DNA of 64,000 nucleotides, from positions 124,001 to 188,000 of the forward strand of contig JAFAFR010000008.1 in the NCBI GenBank assembly GCA_023423405.1, written 5' to 3'. Position 1 is the stretch's first letter. Each line of letters begins with the position of its first letter. The notes beneath the pieces were generated by a model. It searched no databases, was not told where the DNA came from, and saw nothing but the letters and a program-made list of their open reading frames with translations. The stretch comes from Bacteroidota bacterium (GTDB lineage: Bacteria > Bacteroidota > Bacteroidia > Chitinophagales > Chitinophagaceae). Shown piece after piece: positions 8,546 through 15,052 of this stretch. Position numbers and translations under genes: made by a program.

Positions 8546-11470
8546 ATGAATAGCTCTACACGCCTATTCAGCATTCGGCGATTGCTGATGCCTGTCCTAT
8601 TTTTGTTACCTACTATTTTATTGGCCGATCCTGTTGTTTTCAAAGTGGTCAACAGCAGTGGCGGCGATCTTTCGGATGTGACGATACGCCGAACGAACGG
8701 GGGAGCGGTCATCTTGGGGACGACCAATGCTGCAGGTGAACTTACGGTTGATCTGGCGCCCGGTAATTACACTTTTTCTGCCACCTACAATCTCACAGGC
8801 CAATCTCAGGCTGTAAGCGTACCTGCCGGCGGAACGGCGGTGAACTTTCAAACCAGCCAGTTGAATATCCTGGTAAAGCAATTCGGTGGGGATCCCATTT
8901 CGGGTGCCCAATTACGTTATGTAGCAACCGGCACCAATTTCACCATTGGAAACTCTGATGGCAGCGGACAGATAGCGACTGAGATGTTTCCCGGATCTTA
9001 CAACGTGACCGCACAGGTAAAAGGCACCAGCAGTACCATCCAGACCACTGTTACGGCCGGAATCAACAACCTTACATTCACTACTTCACCAGTATCTGTA
9101 ACCGTGCGTAACTCTTCATCGGAGGCGCTAAGCGGTGTTCCCGTATGGTTTGTCGGATTGGGAACCAATCAGAATTTTGGGCCAACAGATGCCAATGGTG
9201 TGGCCACGGCGGAAATTTTCCCGGGCACTTATCCGTTCCGGGCAAGCTACCAGGGAACCGGGGGCAGTACGGATCTCACCGTTCCGGTTGAAGGTACTTC
9301 ACTGACAATGTACACAAGTAAGGCAAATGTTACGGTAAAAAACACTTGCAGCAATACGCCTATTGAAGGAGTAATCGTCCGTTACCAGGCGAGCGGAACC
9401 ACATTTACTCTTGGTACCACAGGTGCAACAGGAAATCTGTCTGCAGAGCTGTTTTCGGGTCCTTCTTCGGCTTTTGATTTCACTGCTTTGTTGAATGGAA
9501 CAAGCGGCATCCAGTCTGTGCCGTTCAATGGATCGGTATTGAGCGCCGGAAATGTGGTGAATATTGATTTTGCTCCCACCCTGGTTAGTTTCAGCCAGGC
9601 AGGAAGCAAAACTGTATTTACCGGCGGCAGCAATCGCAGCGTAGCGAATCCTATCTATCTTTTTGCCGGCACCTACAATTTTACTTTCAACGGCCAATAT
9701 ACTTTCCCGCTGGAGATCAGTGGTTGTACCTATGATAAGTCTGTTGCCATCCTGGTGGGTAAAAGCGGCACCAACGGGCCGTTGGTGGGAGCAGGTGGCC
9801 GGGGTGGTTATGGGTCCAATTTCGGTACCTTCTTTATCACAAATGGCCCCACCAATGCCAATGGGATAGCGTATGATATCAGGAATACAAGTGCCACCAA
9901 AACGATGAGTTATGAATTGGGTATCAATAATTCCACTGCCGTGGTAACCCAGGATATTTCGGTAAACAATGTGTTCAGTTTCCAGGCCAGGCAGGTGACC
10001 CTTAAGCTGGCCAAATGTAGCGGGGCCGGTATTGCCGGCGGCAGCGCCCGTTATGGGGCAGGCGCCAATTTTGGCAGCGCATTCTGGCCGGGTGGCGCTA
10101 CCGACGCCAATGGTGAAACCAAAGCCGATTTGTTCCCGGGCACTTTTAGTTTTGAAATGGCATATCAAAGCACTACCGAGGTAAAGCAGAGTATTACGGT
10201 TCCCGATGCCAACACAACGTTCACCTGGAATACTACGAGCGTAACTCTGAAATGGCCGTATGATATTGCTTATGGCGGCGCCACCGGCGACAGCCGTTTT
10301 TTCAACAAGCCCAGTATGGAATTGTTGCCTGGTACGTTTAAGTTCAACTTCCGTTCACCTACCGGCGATTCCCGTGCCGACCTGGTGGTCAGCGGTTGTT
10401 CCATGAACAAAACCGTGGCCGTGGTGCGGCTGAAGAGTTCAACGAATGCGCCGCTGGCGGATGGGGCAGTGCAGTATCTTAACGGATCTACTTGGGTGAA
10501 TGTCGGTGCTACCGATGCAGGGGGTTATTTGGTAACATACCACGACGGCACCCCAACGACGCGGTCATTCAAATTAACATATAAAGCCGGTGCCCAGCAG
10601 ATAACCAATCATCCGATCGGCACTAATCCTTTTGTTGAATATCAGACCAAATTGGTTACGATTGATTTCAGGGATGGTGCTGGAGGTCCTGCACCTGGTA
10701 CAAATCTGCAATATCTTCTCGGCTCTACTCCTTATACTTTTGGCTCAGGTGTTACAACAAATGGCGTAGAGACAATGGAATTGCTGCCGGTTACTTATCA
10801 CTTCAAATTAACTTATGACGCAGCCAGTGTACAAATAAGCAACCAGAATACATCTCTTGACCCGGTTGTTAAATTCAAGCTTTCCCCGGTTAGGGTCAAG
10901 TTGGTGGATAGTGACGGATCTCCGATTTCAAATGGGGTGGTTGACTATGCTTCCGTTGGCACTCCCTTTAAATCTATTGGTACTACTGATGGGGATGGCT
11001 ACGCGACTAAAGACTTGCTTTCAGGTGCCAGCTATTTTATCAGGATGATACATCCGACTAATCCGCACGTAAGAGTTCAGAAAACAGCCCAGGTGCCTGC
11101 TAATATTTTGTTTGTTTATAATGGCAGCTCCATCTCAGCCGAAATAATTTCGTCTTTCGAGCCGTCATCGCTTAGAAAATCATCCCTGGGTGCAAATATG
11201 AGAGGTTCTTCGCCGACTGAAGCGGCCTTTGCCAGTTCGGTGATTGTTTATCCAAACCCAGTGGTCAATGAATTGAAGATTGTAACGCCGGCTTCAGGGT
11301 CTTCCTCGGAGATTTCAATTGTATCGGTCGATGGAAAACTGGTTAAAAGACAAAATGTTGGATCAGGTACCAGCAATATTGTCAACATGTCAGCCTTTGT
11401 TAAAGGAGTTTATTTTGTGAGGATAGTTACAGGTGACAAGGTCGAAATTCATAAGATACTTAAGCAATAA
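8546..11470 (+). CDS. Large secreted repeat protein with C-terminal T9SS sorting domain
   Basis: A 974-residue exported protein. Residues 1-28 form a signal peptide (basic start, hydrophobic core, cut near LLADP). The middle, about 29-890, is a series of roughly 70-90-residue beta-rich repeats. Each has a V(T/K)VKN-like start, a GxxFxxGTTDANGxAxxELFPGTYxF core and a TSxxV end, resembling carboxypeptidase-regulatory/prealbumin-like folds. The final 75 residues (VYPNPVVNELKI, then GKLVKRQ, GVYFVRI, basic end KILKQ) match a type A T9SS sorting domain, so it should cross the outer membrane and be surface-attached or released. GC-richer than the wbp genes before it. No catalytic domain is visible; an adhesive or structural role is inferred. 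Confidence 0.88.
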   Translation: MNSSTRLFSIRRLLMPVLFLLPTILLADPVVFKVVNSSGGDLSDVTIRRTNGGAVILGTTNAAGELTVDLAPGNYTFSATYNLTGQSQAVSVPAGGTAVNFQTSQLNILVKQFGGDPISGAQLRYVATGTNFTIGNSDGSGQIATEMFPGSYNVTAQVKGTSSTIQTTVTAGINNLTFTTSPVSVTVRNSSSEALSGVPVWFVGLGTNQNFGPTDANGVATAEIFPGTYPFRASYQGTGGSTDLTVPVEGTSLTMYTSKANVTVKNTCSNTPIEGVIVRYQASGTTFTLGTTGATGNLSAELFSGPSSAFDFTALLNGTSGIQSVPFNGSVLSAGNVVNIDFAPTLVSFSQAGSKTVFTGGSNRSVANPIYLFAGTYNFTFNGQYTFPLEISGCTYDKSVAILVGKSGTNGPLVGAGGRGGYGSNFGTFFITNGPTNANGIAYDIRNTSATKTMSYELGINNSTAVVTQDISVNNVFSFQARQVTLKLAKCSGAGIAGGSARYGAGANFGSAFWPGGATDANGETKADLFPGTFSFEMAYQSTTEVKQSITVPDANTTFTWNTTSVTLKWPYDIAYGGATGDSRFFNKPSMELLPGTFKFNFRSPTGDSRADLVVSGCSMNKTVAVVRLKSSTNAPLADGAVQYLNGSTWVNVGATDAGGYLVTYHDGTPTTRSFKLTYKAGAQQITNHPIGTNPFVEYQTKLVTIDFRDGAGGPAPGTNLQYLLGSTPYTFGSGVTTNGVETMELLPVTYHFKLTYDAASVQISNQNTSLDPVVKFKLSPVRVKLVDSDGSPISNGVVDYASVGTPFKSIGTTDGDGYATKDLLSGASYFIRMIHPTNPHVRVQKTAQVPANILFVYNGSSISAEIISSFEPSSLRKSSLGANMRGSSPTEAAFASSVIVYPNPVVNELKIVTPASGSSSEISIVSVDGKLVKRQNVGSGTSNIVNMSAFVKGVYFVRIVTGDKVEIHKILKQ

Positions 11471-11480
11471 GCGTAGGGAG

Positions 11481-11508
11481 AAAAAGGGAGGTAACACCTC
11501 CCTTTTTT
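11481..11508. terminator. Strong intrinsic terminator, likely bidirectional
   Basis: A perfect hairpin with stem GGGAGGT/ACCTCCC and a three-base loop, flanked by an A-run on the left and a T-run on the right. It lies between the convergent cargo gene and the reverse-strand glycosyltransferase gene, so it can end both transcripts. Confidence 0.85.
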
Positions 11509-11554
11509 AATGTGTCAGGTCAGGCATGTTCATCATCTATAAGGTGGGTAATAG

Positions 11555-12979
11555 CTATCTACTCGATTTGACAAAATCCCTTAACTTAACAGGATTCTGA
11601 TCTACCGGCCAGTTGCTGGAAATTGCTTCTGAAATGATGTTAGCCAATTTCCCAGTCAGGATTTTTCGATCAAACAGAGATAAATATGTTTCATTGGGAG
11701 TGAAACTCTTTCCGTTTTCAAGCACAGCTATCATAGTTAACGCCGATTCTTCAATATTGTCTGGATTGAAAAGAAGGCCCAGTCCGGAGTTCTGCAGAAT
11801 GTCTTTTTGAGATCCTTCTGATACAAATGAAATAATAGGCTTATTCATGGTCAAATATTCAAAAGTTTTGCCTGCAATAAAGCAGTCTCTTCCGCCCTCA
11901 ACTTTCGCAGAAGTAATTAGTAAAGCATCTGCGTTCTGTTGTAAACGGATTGACTCATTGTGATTGACGAATCCTATTTGGCGGACAACGTCTTGTAGAC
12001 AGGTTTCTTCGATCATTTTATCCATCCATTCCTGTGGCCTTCCTGCAAATTCTATTTTGATTTTTGATTTCCAAGATGGTCTCAGTTCAAAAACTTTTTG
12101 AAGTGTTCGGAAGAAAAAATAGGGGCTTCTGTAAAGCCAATCCTGTTTTCTCGGATAATATTGAAGCATCCGGTGACCCTTTCGTCTGAGAGTAGGAGTC
12201 ATCATCTGCTTTCTCGCATCAGGCGAATAATAAAAGCTTCCGACATACACTATTTTGAATTCTTTTTTGCCCTGCAGAGGCTCTAATTCAAACGGATCGA
12301 AACTTGCCGGAATAGTCTCCTTGTCAAATCCGTTTGTTATACAAGCGAACTTGTCCAAAGGGATGCCGGGATGTAGTAAGTGCCAGTCTTCAATGGTCTG
12401 ATCGGAAGTGGCTATTACCTTGTGGGCAAGGGAGAAATATTTGCGCTCTTTAAGAACTGTTGCATAAAAATGGGCATAAGAGCCATAAGGTGTAGAATTC
12501 CAAAAAGCCCAGGCATCCCTCATGTCCAGGATGAGAGGGATGTTTAGTTTTTTAGCGATCTCAAAACCTAAGGCAAGCATTCCAAACGGAGGAGCTGTCA
12601 CAACCAGGGCTTTGAATTTGGTAGACTTGGCATCGTTGTAAATCTGGCTTAATAGGTTTTTCCTCCAAAGCTTATACTCGCTGCCCCTGTAGATACTGAA
12701 ATATATCCGAAGGAATTTACGGAACTTGCTTTTGTCAAGCTCAGCCAGTGCCTGTATTGGAATATGTTTTATGACGACTTCTTTCCCTTTCAGGTCTTCG
12801 AGCATGCTGTTGTCCTGATTAGGTTTATTGAAAATCCTGGAATAGTGCTGTGGGTCTAATGTATAGATATGTGGTCGAATGCCAAAATCAGGCAGGTATT
12901 TTGCAAATTTAAGAGGGCGAAATATGCCGCCTATGTTCAATGGTGCAAATTCGAAAGACAAAAAGGCAATATCTGTCAT
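11555..12979 (-). CDS. GT-B fold glycosyltransferase (family 4-like)
   Basis: A 474-residue transferase on the strand opposite to the surrounding glycan genes. The N-terminal domain starts IAFLSFEFAPLNIGGIFRPLKFAKYL. The middle has ALVVTAPPFGMLALG and LILDMRDAWAF, and the C-terminal domain has FKIVYVGSFYYSPDARK and a nucleotide-binding FIAGKTFEYLTMNKPIISFV segment, as in family 4 retaining transferases. It has an AT-rich composition. Its orientation isolates it from the flanking operons, so it is probably expressed from its own promoter between 12980 and about 13160. Confidence 0.82.
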   Translation of the reverse strand: MTDIAFLSFEFAPLNIGGIFRPLKFAKYLPDFGIRPHIYTLDPQHYSRIFNKPNQDNSMLEDLKGKEVVIKHIPIQALAELDKSKFRKFLRIYFSIYRGSEYKLWRKNLLSQIYNDAKSTKFKALVVTAPPFGMLALGFEIAKKLNIPLILDMRDAWAFWNSTPYGSYAHFYATVLKERKYFSLAHKVIATSDQTIEDWHLLHPGIPLDKFACITNGFDKETIPASFDPFELEPLQGKKEFKIVYVGSFYYSPDARKQMMTPTLRRKGHRMLQYYPRKQDWLYRSPYFFFRTLQKVFELRPSWKSKIKIEFAGRPQEWMDKMIEETCLQDVVRQIGFVNHNESIRLQQNADALLITSAKVEGGRDCFIAGKTFEYLTMNKPIISFVSEGSQKDILQNSGLGLLFNPDNIEESALTMIAVLENGKSFTPNETYLSLFDRKILTGKLANIISEAISSNWPVDQNPVKLRDFVKSSR

Positions 12980-13165
12980 GAATTGATATGTCCCTATTTA
13001 AATGATGGGATTGTCGCCGCAAAATAACTAAAATCCTTCTTGACGACATTAAACCATAATCCAGTTAGTTTGAAATATGGCATAATCCAAGGGTTATTAG
13101 GAGAAACACACGTGACCGCTGTAATATTAATAAAAAACATAATGTTGTTGTTGAATTTTTTCTAT

Positions 13166-13350
13166 GCAGAATTTTTTTGCGTTATTTTCTGTTGTATTAG
13201 GGCTGTGAGATCCAAAACAGTGTTTCGATTTATGGGAAATGGATTTGGAAGGTTGCTTTTACGAAGCAGAAGTGGTTCCAGATGTACCTGATTCTGTGAA
13301 AATTGTAGGGGGCCCCGAACGAAAGATTGGTAAAGTTGACGGGAATGGCA
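13166..13350 (+). pseudogene. Relic of a wbpD-like N-acetyltransferase gene
   Basis: Two pieces in different frames match the intact WbpD at 7854-8375. CEIQNSVSIYG (about 13205-13237) matches CKIQNNVSVYE. VVPDVPDSVKIVGGPERKIG (about 13272-13331) matches VVLGDVPDFAKVVGNPARQIG. The segment between them, which holds the catalytic loop, is deleted. Nucleotide similarity seems to extend further left to about 13070, but weakly. It lies just before the leader of the right export locus, which suggests that an older glycan locus ended here with the same wbp block. Confidence 0.75.
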
Positions 13351-13388
13351 ACCCCAGTGGTTCCGGAGGTTCTAATACCAATTTGCAC

Positions 13389-13396
13389 TATATTTG
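13389..13396 (+). promoter_or_regulatory. Candidate -7 promoter box for the nusG-wza-wzc operon
   Basis: TATATTTG fits the Bacteroidota -7 consensus TAnnTTTG. No clear TTTG -33 element is seen at the usual spacing. If used, it would give a leader of about 280 bases that contains a hairpin-plus-T-run (13508-13557) before the nusG-like gene. Confidence 0.35.
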
Positions 13397-13507
13397 CGCC
13401 AGGATAGTGATGTGCCCTTCACGATTCCAAACCGTTAAATTGTTAACCTGTGAGAATAGTGCCGACAGAGCAGACTGTTGTTGATATTTTATATAAATAA
13501 TTGATTA

Positions 13508-13557
13508 CGAAGGCATTGGCGTGGAGTTGTTCCTTGCTCTTGCCTTCGCCGTTTTTT
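13508..13557 (+). terminator. Hairpin with T-run in the leader of the nusG-like operon
   Basis: The arms CGAAGGCA (13508-13515) and TGCCTTCG (13541-13548) pair over a 25-base loop and are followed by a short GC spacer and six T residues. It may end transcription from upstream. Alternatively it may act as an attenuator within the leader of the antiterminator gene. A smaller inverted repeat (AGGTC/GACCT, 13613-13628) follows it. Confidence 0.6.
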
Positions 13558-13643
13558 AGACTTGCTATTAAAAACCTAACCCGGAACCCTAGACTTTTTT
13601 AAAACATAGATTAGGTCGTTAGAGACCTGATAAGAGGGTACTT

Positions 13644-13691
13644 ATGCCTGTTGCTGTAGTTGCGAATGTGACTGAGGAGGCGAAGCTATGA
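13644..13691 (+). CDS. Candidate 15-codon leader peptide overlapping the nusG-like start
   Basis: ATG at 13644, preceded by an AGAGGG ribosome-binding-like sequence 6 bases upstream, opens a frame encoding MPVAVVANVTEEAKL. The TGA stop overlaps the ATG of the nusG-like gene (ATGA). The last six codons (TEEAKL) are the repeated 18-base motif, so the motif could act as RNA, as peptide, or as the ribosome-binding site (GAGGAGG) for the next gene. In the other two motif copies the TEEAKL frame is open but has no matching start, so this call is tentative. Confidence 0.4.
   Translation: MPVAVVANVTEEAKL
13670..13687 (+). repeat. 18-base motif, copy 2 (directly before the intact nusG-like gene)
   Basis: GACTGAGGAGGCGAAGCT ends at the base before the nusG-like ATG and supplies a strong GAGGAGG Shine-Dalgarno-like sequence. 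Identity with the copy at 44071 extends three bases further left (TGT). Similarity to copy 1 continues for about 20 more bases upstream. See copies 1 and 3. Confidence 0.9.
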
Positions 13692-14212
13692 CCAGAAACC
13701 TGCCAGAACCAGCGTCCAGTGAAAAGCACTGGTTTGCGCTTTACACGAAGCCCCGTTGGGAAAAAAAAGTAACAACCTTGCTTCATTCCAAGGGAATCGA
13801 AGTGTATTGTCCTATGAACAAGGTGAGGAAGAAATGGAGCGATCGATATAAAATAATAGAAGAACCGCTTTTTAAGAGTTACCTTTTTGTGCGAATCTCC
13901 GAAGAGGAAAAAAGCCTGGTCAGGTTGGTTGATGGCGTTGTAAACTTTGTATATTGGCTCGGTAAGCCTGCGATGGTGAAGGGCGAGGAAATAACCAGGA
14001 TTAAAAAGTTCCTGAATGAGTTCAGCAATGTCAGAGTTGAACCTGTTCCGGATCCATCACCTGGAGACAGGGTAGTGATAACCTCTGGCGTATTTATGGA
14101 CCTGGAAGGTTCTGTAGTCTCTATAGATAAAAAACGCATTGAGATAAGAATAGACAGCTTAGGGTGCTTTCTTGTTGCCCAAGTGGACAAAGAAAAAGTT
14201 TCTATTAAATAA
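13688..14212 (+). CDS. NusG-like transcription antiterminator (UpxY family)
   Basis: A 174-residue NusG paralogue of the kind that heads capsule operons in Bacteroidota and lets RNA polymerase read long glycan operons. The NGN domain runs from about 14 to 115 (HWFALYTKPRWEKK, PLFKSYLFVRI). The KOW domain is at about 122-170 (PGDRVVITSGVFMDLEGSVV). The start is fixed by GAGGAGG at 7 bases and by ATGA overlap with a leader ORF. wza follows after 24 bases and wzc after that. A decayed copy is at 253-400. Confidence 0.92.
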   Translation: MTRNLPEPASSEKHWFALYTKPRWEKKVTTLLHSKGIEVYCPMNKVRKKWSDRYKIIEEPLFKSYLFVRISEEEKSLVRLVDGVVNFVYWLGKPAMVKGEEITRIKKFLNEFSNVRVEPVPDPSPGDRVVITSGVFMDLEGSVVSIDKKRIEIRIDSLGCFLVAQVDKEKVSIK

Positions 14213-14236
14213 AGTGCATATACCTAATATAATAAC

Positions 14237-15034
14237 ATGCTTAAGAAGCTTTTATTAAGTGCAGTTGTTTTTGCTGCGCTTTTTTTATTAGTTGGATGTG
14301 GTGCAAGTCATAAAAATCACAGGGCAAGGCTTATCCTGCAAGGTATGGATACCTCCAAGTTGGGTATGATAAATCTTCCTGAGATTAAGATTCAGTCAGG
14401 CGATCTGCTTACCATCTTAATATATAGTGACAATACAGAGGCCACCGAAATATTCAATCAGCCGCAAACAGGGGGTGCGTCAACCGCAAATGCGAACAAC
14501 CTCTCTAGTCTGACTGGTTCCGGCAGGGGCTACCTGGTTGATCTTTCAGGGGATATTTATTTGCATACTCTTGGTAGGGTCCATGCAGCCGGAATGACAA
14601 AGGATACTCTGGCAAAAGCGATCACGACAGCACTCCTCACTTATTTAAAAAACCCCTATGTAGTTGTGAGGTTCGCTAACCCACGCCTTACTGTACTGGG
14701 CGAAGTCAATAAACCCGGGGTCATTGAATTCAGCGATCAGAAAATTTCCATTCTTGACGCTATTGGGCTGGCGGGAGATTTAACCCCCTTTAGTCGCCGC
14801 GACAATATATTGGTGGTCAGGGAAGAGGGGGGCAACAGGACCCAGGCTCGGGTCGATTTGCGAACTGCCGATGCGTATCATTCTCCCTATTTTTTTCTTA
14901 AACAGAATGATATGGTATATGTAGAGCCTACTCGCAAAAAGCCAACTGGGAATGACCAGGTCTTCCTGAGGAATATAGCGATCGTCACGAGTGTGTTGTC
15001 GATTGTTACTCTGATGATCACCTTAATCAAATAA
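14237..15034 (+). CDS. wza: Outer-membrane polysaccharide export lipoprotein (Wza-like)
   Basis: A 265-residue export protein. Residues 1-21 form a lipoprotein signal with cysteine 21 in LVGC. A polysaccharide export (PES) domain lies at about 48-150 (IKIQSGDLLTILIYSDN, GDIYLHTLGRVHAAGMT). An SLBB-type domain starts near 153 (LTVLGEVNKPGVIEF). A C-terminal hydrophobic helix (about 246-264) could cross the outer membrane as in Wza. It should form the outer-membrane channel and dock with the Wzc encoded 18 bases downstream. No copy remains in the decayed left locus. Confidence 0.92.
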   Translation: MLKKLLLSAVVFAALFLLVGCGASHKNHRARLILQGMDTSKLGMINLPEIKIQSGDLLTILIYSDNTEATEIFNQPQTGGASTANANNLSSLTGSGRGYLVDLSGDIYLHTLGRVHAAGMTKDTLAKAITTALLTYLKNPYVVVRFANPRLTVLGEVNKPGVIEFSDQKISILDAIGLAGDLTPFSRRDNILVVREEGGNRTQARVDLRTADAYHSPYFFLKQNDMVYVEPTRKKPTGNDQVFLRNIAIVTSVLSIVTLMITLIK

Positions 15035-15052
15035 AATCGTCTGCTTTTTCTG

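Noticed and set aside
9299..10168. Reverse-strand frame of 289 codons inside the T9SS cargo gene
   Set aside because: It is a shadow of a repetitive gene; the plus-strand product has a signal peptide, repeats and a sorting domain.
13239..13484. Plus-strand open frame of 81 codons taken as a small gene
   Set aside because: Its middle matches the C-terminal end of WbpD in one frame while the preceding sequence matches the same protein in another frame, so it is part of a relic; the remainder has no motif.
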